A stretch of DNA of 64,000 nucleotides, from the NCBI GenBank assembly GCA_030278955.1, contig JAOANR010000015.1, positions 17,703,073 to 17,767,072 on the forward strand, written 5' to 3'. Position numbers and translations under genes: made by a program. Below, one piece after another: positions 11,904 to 22,642 of the stretch. The DNA is from Hygrophila difformis. Lineage: Eukaryota > Streptophyta > Magnoliopsida > Lamiales > Acanthaceae. How positions within the stretch are numbered: position 1 is the first letter of the stretch; the number at the start of each line of letters is the position of its first letter. The notes beneath the pieces are model-generated. The model was not told where the DNA came from, ran no database searches, and saw only the letters and a list, made by a program, of their open reading frames with translations.

Positions 11904-13142
11904 TTACAGATGGTTAAGTCGATCAAGATTGAAATTGAACAATGGCAACTTACCAGTCATGACATCATCTCGTCCATCTAGCTCAGCCCGCTTAATCACA
12001 TTGAGGCGGCCCCCACGGCCCCTCTGTGGTCCACGACCTCTGTCTGCACCTCGTCCACGCGACGCATTCCCACCAGACGCATCTGAAGTAGATCCTCCTA
12101 CTCGACCCACCAACTGTGGGCACTGTGGCCTCAAATGTCCTTGCTGCCCGCACTTCCAGCAGTGGGGTCCGCTTCTATACGGTAGCTGTGCATGAGTCTG
12201 AGGTCTAGAGGTCTCTCCACCGTTTCTCGGCCTCGTCTGTCTACGATGGGGTCTAATCGGCCCCCCTGACTCCCTGCGACGAGCGGCCCTCACGCGCTGC
12301 ATATCAGCACGAGCTCTTTCAATGCATAAAGCCTGATCATATGCTGAAGCTAAGCAGGCGTGTTGGTTGCTAAACCCAGTCCGGATCTCAGCCTTCAATC
12401 CATCCACAAACTTCGAAACCTTATCTTCCTCATTAGCAACTAGCATTGGTACGTATGACATGAGTTCCACAAAACGATCATAGTATTCAGACACTGTCAT
12501 ATTTCCTGCTTGCTCCAGGTTGAGAAATTCCCTCTTTTTAACATTCATCATCTGTGTAGTGAAAAAGTGGGATCTCAAAGCATGACAGAAAACTTCCCAT
12601 GAGAAGTTGGGTCTCGCCATAAGCTCACTCTTACGCGACCTCCACCAATGGAGAGCTGGTCCAGTAAGATACTGCTGTCCCACCCTGACCTTCCAATTCT
12701 CTGGGCAGTCTATATTCTCGAAGATCTCCTCCATATGATAAATCCAAACAGTCAGAGTGACCGGGTCTACTCCTCCACTAAAGACCGGCGGTTGATAATG
12801 CCTTGCTAGATGCACGTAATCCACGGGTCTGGGTGGTGGTTGTGCAGGTTGATTCGCCTGCCCCTGATACATCCCATACATAGCACTAAACATATATTGC
12901 ATAAACTGAGGGTCAATGGGCATCTGTACAGGTGGCGGCGGTGGTGGTGGTAGAGGCACTGGTTCGTCCTCATAGTTCCAGTCATCCTCCACCTCTACAG
13001 GTTCCTCAATTGGAACATCTTCCACGTGATCATTGCCAAGTCCACCATTCTCATGGTACTGTCCATGACCCCCAAAAGCTGGCCCCGGATTCCTACGAGG
13101 CCTTCCCCTCCTCCTGGGCTCTCCATCCCTGCGCGGCGGCAT
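11904..13142 (-). CDS. gag: Gyp1 Gag
   Basis: 412 codons from the ATG at 13,142 (MPPRRDGEPRRRGR). An upstream in-frame start 12 codons earlier adds sequence unlike family members, so I prefer this one. Gag forms the virus-like particle in the cytoplasm. Visible parts are an Arg-rich N-terminus, a Pro run near residues 60-75, the retrotransposon Gag core (about 115-290, with WKVRVGQQYLTGPALHWW and a YYDRF motif), and one CCHC zinc knuckle near residue 333 (CWKCGQQGHLRPQC), followed by an RG-rich tail. It ends at TAA 11,904-11,906. Protease continues in the same frame beyond this stop, so either the stop is a nonsense mutation or Gag was terminated before Pol. Related elements usually have one continuous Gag-Pol frame. 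Confidence 0.85.
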   Translation of the reverse strand: MPPRRDGEPRRRGRPRRNPGPAFGGHGQYHENGGLGNDHVEDVPIEEPVEVEDDWNYEDEPVPLPPPPPPPVQMPIDPQFMQYMFSAMYGMYQGQANQPAQPPPRPVDYVHLARHYQPPVFSGGVDPVTLTVWIYHMEEIFENIDCPENWKVRVGQQYLTGPALHWWRSRKSELMARPNFSWEVFCHALRSHFFTTQMMNVKKREFLNLEQAGNMTVSEYYDRFVELMSYVPMLVANEEDKVSKFVDGLKAEIRTGFSNQHACLASAYDQALCIERARADMQRVRAARRRESGGPIRPHRRQTRPRNGGETSRPQTHAQLPYRSGPHCWKCGQQGHLRPQCPQLVGRVGGSTSDASGGNASRGRGADRGRGPQRGRGGRLNVIKRAELDGRDDVMTGKLPLFNFNLDRLNHL

Positions 13143-13420
13143 CCTATATTCGTAACGTAACGAGACATTCAGTAACACTCGGTAAATAAGAATAATTCTT
13201 TACCGAACATCGATTATTAAGTATAGATCTCCCGGAATATCCCCAAGGATTGATCCTGGTTTGATTCACAAACCACAATCCACCACTATAGGGCACGCAG
13301 ATAACCAAAAACAATGCAATCTACAAGAATATAAGCAGAATCAGATGCAATTCCTACACTATATGCTTTCCCCCACACATCTCACCACATGCTTGTGTTA
13401 GAATTCTAAGCACATACGAG

Positions 13421-13440
13421 CAGACATGGCTCTGATACCA
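13421..13440 (-). promoter_or_regulatory. Gyp1 primer-binding site (initiator Met tRNA)
   Basis: TGGTATCAGAGCCATG on the minus strand begins 2 nt after the 5' LTR. It matches the 3' end of plant initiator methionine tRNA and fixes the minus-strand orientation of the element. Confidence 0.95.
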
Positions 13441-13442
13441 AG

Positions 13443-16151
13443 TGTAACGCCCCAAAAATTTAAAACCAAATTTCTGTGACGTCACGGCCGTGTTACCTCT
13501 CTTAAACTGTTGGCCAATCAATTTAAGATCAATAACACGTAGCCAAGTAACCAGGAAGCCAATGAATCATAATATCAGAGTACAAATCCAGAAAGGAAAC
13601 CTCACGTCATAACAGACGTCCGGCTTACAAGCCTTATTTATGCGACATAACAGTCGACATATCAGTCTCATCTCACCTGTCAGAGATATCAAATTAAACA
13701 CAAGACAGAGTATAGTGTACCGATCCGTACCACAACAGTACGAGACTAGGTAATAAGTCATAGCATATTATTCAAGTCAAGCACATAAGTCCACAACATG
13801 CTAATGCATCCCTAGGTAGATCACTCATCCCCAAACCCCACATCGTGCTCAGGCTCTGCGTCCTCCCCGGGAATATCTATACATAAAAACATAGCAAGGG
13901 TCAGTACAAGGTACTGAGCAAGAATAGAAGAATCGGCATAAGGGGAAACAAGAATTAACTTGATTCCCTAGAAATATATTTATACATATAGGTGAAGGTA
14001 TATTCCGTTTTTAAACATTTATTAGGCATAACATAAAAATTGAGCAGAGCAAATAAGTAAACATCACACCGTCCCATACCGGTGCTTCAACCACAGCAAA
14101 TAAGATGAATGATGGATGATGAGATGAAATGTTATGACCTAAAATGTCTATCTACCCTAAATGCAACACATAAGCATGTCTAGCGCGCACCTAGGTACCA
14201 TGGTCGGTATTCCCTCCCATATAAGGGTCCACACCCCTTAATGGTCGAGAGACATACCCACAGTGCCCCCGCCGCGGACACCAACAGCTGAAATCGTGGC
14301 TTACGGCAAGCGGGTCTGGCTAAGGGTCATGAGCCCTTTCTAGCCCAATACAGACTAGGATATAAATCCTTTCCAGTCTCAATGCTTCTGGGTAGCAATC
14401 CCACTATGCCCCTCATCGGATACCGATTCGCAAGCATAGTGTATCCTACCGTCGTGGCATATTCACATATCATCACAGATATTCACATATCATCACAGAT
14501 ATTCACATATCATCACAGATTTTCACATATCATCACAGATATTCTCATATCATCACAGATATTCACATATCATCCCAGATATTCAGATTCAATTCAATCA
14601 CTCCTCTCGAGTGAAGTATTTTCTTTAAAATAGATAGCTTTAAAATAGTCTGGGCTCTTTGAAATATACTACTAGTTTATAAATGATAACTTTAAAAATA
14701 ATAATACTTGAAAATAATAGTTTTTAAAAAGAATAATCCGGGCTCTTTAAAATAGTAGTTTTAAAATATTCCGGGGTGTGCCAAGTCCCACGTATCGGCA
14801 TCAACAACTCATCGCGAGTTAAGTGTCAAAGGTGTGCCAAGCCCCACATATCGGCACCAACACATGTTCAGATTCAATTCCACACATGTCAATGCGTAAA
14901 TCACGCGTCATGACAAAATAAACAACTCACCACGAGTTAAGTGTCAAGGGTGTGCCAAACCCCACATATCGGCACCAACACTCACATCAACATAGAAGCG
15001 GAACAAGACTCGATCTCAACTAAGGCATAGTAGATCACCGCTAATCGCAACTAAGTTCAAAGATTGTGAGCATAATGATGGTTATGGCATGCTAGAAGCA
15101 TAAGAAGAACTAAGGAAACACGAAGGACGAAGAACCGGAAAACGAGCGGACGAATCGCGCGGGCAGGGGAGCTGGCGCGCTCCCCGCGCGGTTTTCTCAA
15201 GAAAACCGCGCCAACCCCGCGCGGGCTCCTTCGTCGCGACGTTCGATTCGATCGCGCGCTGCTCGCGCGCTGTTTGGCAAAAGGGCGCCCCAACTGCGCG
15301 CCGACACATCAGAATTGATGGAAATGGCGATTTCCGGCCATTCCACCGATTATGCCCCCATTTAGGCCTATCTCTACCCTTGCCTGGTATGTAGATGAGT
15401 CCCCAAGCTCCTCTTCTCAACCTGCAAGCTTCCAATCAACAATTCCAAGCCTATATTGCAAGAATCAAGCTCCAAACATCATAATTCATCCAAGAACATG
15501 ATTTCTTGATCTTGAAACCATTTGAAGCTTAAAAACTGAAATCAACAACACCAAAATGGTCTCAAGTACTAACCTTAGCTCCCAAGACTGATTTGTAACT
15601 CCCAAGCAAGGATTTAACACAATTTCCAAGTCGATCTACAAGAATTCATCCCAAAATCATTTAATCCCGCCACCAACTTGCTCCCTTCAAAACCCACCTC
15701 AATACTCTTCCAAACCATGAAATACTTGCTGTAAATTACTTACCTAAGGTAGCATGATGAAACCCCCAATCGATTTGAGCATAAAATCAAGGATTTGGGA
15801 GGATTTGGCACCAATCCTAGCTCCCCAAAGAAGAGTGACGGGAAAGAGAAGATGAGGATGAAGAAATGGGTTTCTTAACCCAACAAACCTGATTTTGAAG
15901 AGTCAAAATGGATCCGGGTCGGCCACGGGTCTCGGTTCGGGTCGGAATGTGGGTTAAAAGAGTTACACCACTTGTCTTAACCACATTGCACCCATTTGAG
16001 CACTTGACTCTTATTATCTAGTGAGTTGAACTCACTTATTTCCCCCACTTAAATCTTCATTCCCTACAAAATAATCCACATACTAAGTCTTTTGTTAATT
16101 AACCATAACTAAATTAAATTAATTATGAGTTAATTAAATCGGGGTGTTACA
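13443..16151 (-). repeat. Gyp1 5' LTR (2,709 bp)
   Basis: Right LTR, the 5' LTR in the element's orientation and so the one carrying the active promoter. It matches 6,808-9,512 with a constant offset of 6,635, changing to 6,639 after a 4-bp A-run indel near 14,727. The tandem 20-bp array is at 14,466-14,585 and the hairpin at 13,902-13,916. Confidence 0.95.
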
Positions 16152-16554
16152 CGAATTGCCCTGGAAACAACATTACCCTCTTTTTGAAGTAAATGCCTTA
16201 GCCAAATTTGAGTGAGGAAATAATACCATCAATTCGGTTTGTCCAATGCGGTTTATACCGCATTGACATGACAAATCGTATTAGATGATGTTATTTCGCA
16301 TCCTTCCAATGATGAACTGGGTAAGGTAATACTTCATTCCTCATGCATTCCCAATGCGGTTTATGCCACATCCGACTTAATAGACCGCATTGATCCCTTC
16401 CTTTTATTTTTAAAACTCCAAAAAAAATTTACTTCCTGAGCTGTGTAAGTTGCATGGGTGTACTGGGCTTAGGCCCATTGCATTTAATTTTATCCATTAC
16501 ACATCTCAACCCATTAGTGTCTAAATTATTGTGTGATTAACACTCACACAAAAA
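16152..16554. repeat. AATGCGGT hairpin cluster, right part, and AT-rich flank
   Basis: Continuation of the cluster interrupted by Gyp1. It starts with the second CGAAT target copy, followed by CAATTCGG/CAATGCGG motifs at about 16,230-16,265 and 16,350-16,394. After that the sequence is AT-rich without recognisable content up to the right arm. Confidence 0.7.
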
Positions 16555-18741
16555 CAAAAATAGTTTCATCTTTTCTTTTTAATTGTGTGTATGAACGAGT
16601 AATAAGGAATATCACAGATCAATGTTGGCAAAAAGGTCCCTTCGCCGGGATAACGATTAGCTCGTCTTCTGTGCATTAATTATTACTCGTTATTTTGCAT
16701 GGTCTGATTAGTGATTGGTGGAAGCTCCGGCAAAAAGGTCCCTTTACGGGGATAACGATTAGCCAATTCCTAATTAGATACAGTTTTCTTTTCTTTATCT
16801 TAATTTCAACCTGAATTTCGAGCCATGGTAATGTTAGACAGTGTCGATCAACACGGTTATAATAATACTGTGGTAAGAAAACATGTGGGTTTTTACTCTC
16901 TCATGGATAGTAGGACTCTTGATGATTGCGATCACTGTCATTAAGGGTTCCTCACTGTCTAAAAATCATTTCATCTGGAATAATTGGGAACTGGATAGCA
17001 GATGTTTGCAGTCCAGATCACCCCAATTATTTCTAGCATTCTTTTTAGCCAAATTCTTCTTTTCCCATGGCTAATCCATCTTTGTGTACCAAATTCTGTC
17101 TAATCCCACCATATATTTTGGGGTATTTTATTTTGCTTCTCATATACATGTATGCATGCTATTATTATGTAGATATTGTGGTCTACAATATTTTGGGATC
17201 CTTCCCTTGGACATAGAAGTCTTGATTTAAATCAGATGTTGCATAATAAATTTCCACAAAAATCACTTTATAAAATCCGGATCTAAGTGAGGGATAATTT
17301 CACAGTTATGATTAACTCATCTTCTACAGGGGGTTGATTTTGAGAACTTAGAAGCAGAGTCAGCAATTAGGTCTCACCTAGACTGAAAGGATCTGTGTTT
17401 TAATTGAGAGTCTAGTACCTGTGTAGGGAATGATTTTCAAATATCAATTGTTTTCTCAAAATTACCGTGTGTTGGAAATCTTCTATTAAGTGTTGCATCG
17501 AATCATTGTCCACTTGGATTCAGATAAGATGTGATAAATAATACTAGAGGAACAACATATAGGCCTTGGTCAATTTCTAAGGTAGGGTTGAGTATTCTTT
17601 CAACTACTATCTTCTTCCGCCAAAGCCTAGAATTGAGTCTTGAATGAATACATTCGGAATAGATCCTCACAGGTCTATTCTACTCAGTTTGTATCTCATA
17701 ACTAACCGGATGTTATAAGCCCTGTGGCTTACTGATATCTGGGAAGTTCTAAATCTGCATCTGGTCAGGGGCTCTTTTACACTAACGGAATGAGATAGCT
17801 TTTGAGACTTCCGAGTGATAGGATTTTAAATGCTTTCTTTACCGCTTTCTTTTAAATGATTTTATAGATGTCACTCGGAAGAATTAGATGTTGGCCGCCG
17901 GTTGCAAGGTTTAAGAGTTATGGATTAGTTCGAGATTTAATTTAGACTTTGGGTGTGACAAGGGGGATGATGGGAGTACTTAGCATGTCAACTAATGATG
18001 TGTTGGGTGTTGCTTATCCACCATGGAGAAATAACATACCTCGGCAGGGGGAGTTATTAATCTGTGGTATCTTAGATGTTGAGGTCTTAAAGCATGTAAA
18101 TTCTGACTGTAAGTACCTGTCTGTTAAAGGGAACACGGTTCAGAAAGCATGAGAGTTAGCTAACTGATGAATTATCCCAACCAAAGATCTGTGTAATAAA
18201 AATGGAAGTTTAATTATTGTTTCGTCTGAAATCTTGTCCAATCTTCATTATTTTTTTCCTGTCCTTTCTGTCACATTTTAAATTTGCTTTCGTAGAATAA
18301 TTTTATCCGCTTTCTTAGCATAATTTTTATTGCTTTCTTAGAATAAATTTAATTGCTTTCTTAGATATCATTTAATCCGCATTGTAGTATAAATTTAATT
18401 GCTTTCATAATCTACTTTAAATTATGTCAAGTAGTTGGTAATTTAAAACACAAACTTGAATCGAGTAACCGAGTGGAAAATCTTATAAAAACGACGTGGG
18501 CCCTGCTTCTATAGCACATCCTCCAGTGAACGATCCGGTCTTACTATAAATACTGCAATTTTTGACTCCGTGCGCTTTCGGGGCACAGTTTCTTAACACG
18601 AGTAATAAAAACGTGACAACCTATAAATATATCCCTAATCCCAACTTCATCTTCATAAAGAGGTTTCATTAAATAAAATTAAACCGGGATTCTATTTTCT
18701 TAAAAAATACTCGTGTGGGAAATTGTCAAAAGTTTCAATGG
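16555..18741 (-). repeat. Right arm of the diverged long inverted repeat
   Basis: Reverse-complement partner of 419-2,680. It ends abruptly at about 18,741 inside a Gypsy pol sequence. It has a feature the left arm lacks: a duplicated segment of about 34 bp (near 16,627-16,661 and 16,729-16,762, sharing GGCAAAAAGGTCCCTT and GATAACGATTAGC). A TATA-like motif CTATAAATAC is at 18,544-18,553. The frames at 16,883-17,074 and 17,949-18,152 show no domain. Confidence 0.75.
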
Positions 18742-18743
18742 CT

Positions 18744-19034
18744 CGAGTTCATAATGTGTTCCATGTTTCGCAGTTAAAGAAGTATGTGCCGGACCCGACA
18801 CATGTAATTCGGGCCGAAGTAATTGAGCTAGACGAGGATTTGACTTATGAAGAGGTCCCAGTGTAAATACTCAATGTCAAGGAGAGGGTGACAAGGAATA
18901 AGACCGTGAAAATGGTCAAGGTTCTTTGGTCTAACAATGAAGCGGAGACAGCAACATGGGAGTTAGATTCAGACATGAAGGAACGTTACCCGACCCTGTT
19001 CCAAACCGATTCAACCACAGTTATGGGGACATAA
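18744..19034 (+). pseudogene. pol: Gyp2 integrase C-terminus with chromodomain, nonsense-mutated
   Basis: 97 codons aligned with the end of the Gyp4 polyprotein ([20 protein letters not shown] to the terminal VMGT). An in-frame TAA at 18,864-18,866 cuts it at the start of the chromodomain. The remaining chromodomain residues (VKVLWSNN, ETATWE, RYPTLF) still read in the same frame after the stop. The 5' end is the breakpoint with the neighbouring arm, not a start codon. Confidence 0.85.
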
Positions 19035-19235
19035 CTGTAAGCTTAAGGGGAGGAGGATGTAACGGCCCAACAACCAATACCCTAGTCGAGGTACGCTCGA
19101 AATTTCCATCTTAGATCCTAGCTTGCGATTAATTATGTCCTACGTGTTTCTTTACGGTCATGCTCATGTAGACATCTTGTTAGCACAACTAATACCCAAC
19201 TTCGAGGATGAAGTTGATTTCTAAAGAGGGTAGAC

Positions 19236-21674
19236 TGTAATACCCACGAATTTAGTCACGCTTAAAAAGAAATAGAATTTAACTCAAAGAATAAAAAGAA
19301 TTTAAATTTCATAAATCCCGTGAAGACAAAAATAATTTAATTAAATAAATTAGTGCTCGGGAGCCTTTAGTCGACGAACTCAAGATTTCAAAAATGAAAT
19401 TAATTCGCCTCTGAAATGAATTTAAAAATAGGAGTTAAAGTCCAAGAATAACCCGAATATTTGAGCTCAAGAACGCAGGAGGATAGAAGCCCAAAAGAAA
19501 GCAGAAAAGGCCCGAAGGATCGCACGACCCAGCCCAGCTGCAGCCCCGGCCAGGCTGCGCGGAATAGGGCCAAAACTGCCCCATGGGCGGCCAAATCGTT
19601 ATTCTCTCGCCCGACTTCGGATTTTGCGACGTTTGATCCACCTCTTGCGCCCCAAGCCATGCCTAGCCGGCCCTAGAGGTGTGGGGGGGGGGGGGGGGTT
19701 GTTTGGAGTTATAAATACCCCATATCTAGCTCCGAGACGCCTTTAATCACTCCCACAACTCTCTCTCACATTCAAACCACCGAAAACCCTAGATTTTGAA
19801 TCCTTGCAGCGAATTCCGGCGAGGAGGCAGACCCGTGGATGAGTTTGGAGACTTCCTAGGCGTAGGTTGGTGGTAAGGGAAGGTAGTATTTGTTAATTCA
19901 TGTCTATAAGTTAGTATAACGTCTAAACGAAAGGAAGAGAACAAGGATACTTGGACGCGTTCGAGGATCCCGGAGGCCATATCAAGGAATTTTAAAACCA
20001 TAGACCATCTTTCTAGTAAGTTAACTCTTACCATATCGGTTTTGGTGGCCTAAAATCGAATGAAACGTCAGTTAAACCCACGAACATAGAATCTGTCATA
20101 AAATCTCCACGTATGCGTAATTCTGGTAACCTGACAATTCGGACATTTTTGAGTGCTTAAAACGAAACATTCAAAACTAATATTTTGTTCCTAAGACTCT
20201 ATTCTATGCTGTGTAAAAATTTCAGAATTTTTCATCAACATTTGATGCCTCAAATCAAATCTGGTTGTCTCTGCATTTTTTTCTAAATTTCGAAAACCTG
20301 ACTTTGTAGGACTTCGAACTTGATCCATATTTTTCTATTAGATCTAGACCGAACTAGCTCTTTCAGTAAAAATGAAAGTTGTAGATAATCGAGTCTAGAA
20401 TGTGTCCGTAAAATTTCAGAATTTTTGGAGTCCGTTTGCGAGTCGAAAAATCCAATTATAAACAGGGTGTCGAATCTGTGTTCTGACAGCATGGCTTTTC
20501 TGTAGAAAACTTGATTTTTGACTTGTTTCCTCATCTTATTTCGAAAAACATAAAGAATGAAAGTTGTTCATTAGGGTGTTTTTGATATACTGTGCAAATT
20601 TCATGTCGTTCGCCTGAGAAACAAATTTTTAATCTAAAAAGGCGCGAACTGTGACGAAAACATATATTAAACTTGGTGAAATTGAGATTTTTGAACAAAC
20701 GATTGAAATTTCTTTTGAAATGATAAAAATAAAGTTCAAAAATCCAGTTACACTAGATTGAGCACTGATTAGGGGGTGAATGCTCTGCACGGTGCCCCTC
20801 TAACTATTCACTTCGTGCCTATAACGGACGATTGTGACCCCTTATGAAAATTATGCCAAAACGGCTATGAATTTAGGGCCTACACTCTCGGGAGTATCGT
20901 ATGGGTTTTCTGAGGCTCCGGAGTGGTACTGGGTATGGCGTATTGGGCTACGGCCTTGTTGTTGAGATTGCTTGGCAATCGTGAAAGAAAATTATTGAGA
21001 TTGCTTTGCAATCGTGAGAAAACTTGAGACACTCGATCATGGAGTAGCGGGAAATTAAAAGATTTAAATCCTTTAATTATTAAATTGTTTTATGCCTTTA
21101 AATTATTGTCTACTCTTTATTTTCACTGCTAAAATTAGATCTATATTTTTAAAACCAAGTCCACGCCTTTTTATTATGCAAATTAAATTCTTATTATTTA
21201 TTCAGTCAATTTACATTGTTATAGTTGTGCATAATGTAAAGGTAAATTTTATGTAATTAAATTCTTTTAGAACTCATTATTGCTATGTTAGGAGTTAGCT
21301 TACTAAGTATTCCGCATACTGATAAAACCGTTGCCTTTTCTTTTACATACTATGGAGATTTGACATGATTCATATGCACGCATACTGGGCTCGGGTTTTT
21401 AAGCGATATCGCTATGTTGCATTTGTTCTTAAACTTTAATTAGACATTGTGGTTTGGCCATGTTGGCCTATGTTTTAATTTCCGCTGCGATTTAATTTAT
21501 TATGCATGGATGATATTTTTCTATTTTTAAAATAAATATTTTTGGGCATATTTTAAATCATTTTCTGAAATACCTTAGCCTTGCATCTCTCAAATGAGCA
21601 CGAATCAGTCGTGTCTCGTTTGGGAGGTGTGGCGGTGGCATCCCGGCCTGGGTTACCAAAACCGGAGTGTTACA
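19236..21674 (+). repeat. Gyp2 3' LTR (2,439 bp)
   Basis: Begins TGTAATACCCACG and ends CCGGAGTGTTACA. A TATA-like TATAAATA lies at 19,710-19,717, just after a 16-base G run (19,683-19,698). It shares with Gyp4 the GTGCTCTGCA..GTGCCCC block (about 20,776-20,802) and the GGCTCCGGAGTGGTACTGGG block (about 20,914), and has a weaker form of the LTR hairpin at 21,306-21,320. Open frames inside have no domains. Confidence 0.9.
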
Positions 21675-22642
21675 GATAAAAATTAATTTCAAAATCCTGT
21701 TACACTAGGTTGAGCTTGCGATGTGGGGGTGAGTGCTCTACAGGGTGCCCCTCTAGCTTTTCACTTCGTGCCTAAACGGGCGAGAGTGGCCTTTATGAAA
21801 ATTGTGCCAAAACGGCTATAGATTTGGGCCTACACTCTCGGGAGTATCCGTATGAGTTTCCTGAGGCTCCGTAGTGGTACTGAGTATGGCGTATTTGGCT
21901 GCGGCCTTTGTTGAGATTGCTTTGCAATCGTGAAAAATTATTGAGGTTGCTTTGCAATCGTGAAATACTTGAGAAACTTGAGAAACTCGATTGTGGGTAA
22001 CAGGAAATTTAAAAAAGACTTAAATGCGTTATTTAATAAATTATATTATGCTTTTAGATTCATGTCCACTCTTTATGTAAGTTGTTAAATTAATGTTTAG
22101 GCTATCTTCCGTTATTTTAAATTGACTACGCTTTTAAATTGTGTATATTAAATTCTTATTTATTATTTGGTCAAATTACATTCTTTATAAATGTGCATGA
22201 GTAAAAGCATATTTTTATTTAATTAAATTCCTTTAAAACCCATTACTGTTATGTTAGGAATTAGCTTACTCAGTATTTATATACTGATAAACCGTTGTAT
22301 TTTCTTTTTTTTTTCAGAGTATGGCGAATATGCATGACCATGTGCATACATCGGGCTTGGGAAAAATAAACCATTATCATGATGTCGCTTTTTATTCAAA
22401 CTTTATTAGACACTGCCTTTTTGGCCATGTCGGCCCAACTTTACTTTTCCGCTGCTATTTACCTTAAATATTGCATGTGATAAACTATAATATTTTAAAT
22501 TATTATGTAATGGGCTTGTTTTTAAATTATTTTCTGAAATACCTTAGCCTTGCATCTCTCAAGTGAGTCGAATGAGTCGTGTCTTGCTTGGGAGGTGTGG
22601 CGGTGGCATCCCGGCCTGGGTTACAAAAACCGGGGTGTTACA
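21675..22642 (+). repeat. 3' fragment of an older related Gypsy LTR
   Basis: Homologous to the last 950 bp or so of the Gyp2 LTR (20,722-21,674) and ends CCGGGGTGTTACA. It directly follows the end of Gyp2, as expected if Gyp2 inserted into this LTR. It contains the hairpin CAGTAT/ATACTG (22,271-22,286), then a T-rich tract ending in CAG (22,315-22,317). An inverted copy of its last 920 bp or so is at 59,345-60,255. Confidence 0.85.

Larger units (their letters stand above)
6808..16151 (-). mobile_element. Gyp1: young Tekay/Del-like Ty3/Gypsy retrotransposon lacking RT
   Basis: Complete insertion of 9,344 bp between target duplications CGAAT (6,803-6,807 and 16,152-16,156), transcribed from the minus strand. 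Order in its own sense: 5' LTR (13,443-16,151), primer site, gag, protease remnant, a deletion where reverse transcriptase should be, RNase H, integrase with chromodomain, purine tract, 3' LTR (6,808-9,512). The LTRs begin TGTAACGCCCC on the plus strand and end GGGGTGTTACA. Comparing them I found only one 4-bp indel (near 8,089/14,727), so insertion is recent. The coding part nevertheless holds several stops and shifts as well as the RT deletion. These lesions most likely predate this insertion, which implies mobilisation by enzymes from another copy. Confidence 0.95.
18742..21674 (+). mobile_element. Gyp2: truncated Tekay/Del-like Gypsy, 3' end only
   Basis: Starts mid-pol where the inverted-repeat arm ends and contains the integrase C-terminus/chromodomain, a 3' untranslated stretch (19,035-19,235) with a purine-rich AAAGAGGGTAGA before the LTR, and a complete 3' LTR. 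Sequence and order match the 3' end of Gyp4 (39,510-42,618), but the two are clearly diverged. The 5' LTR, gag and most of pol are missing from the window. Confidence 0.9.

Noticed and set aside
19683..19698. Run of 16 G as a functional quadruplex
   Set aside because: A single homopolymer in a decayed LTR; its length may be a sequencing or slippage artefact and it is absent from the related LTRs.
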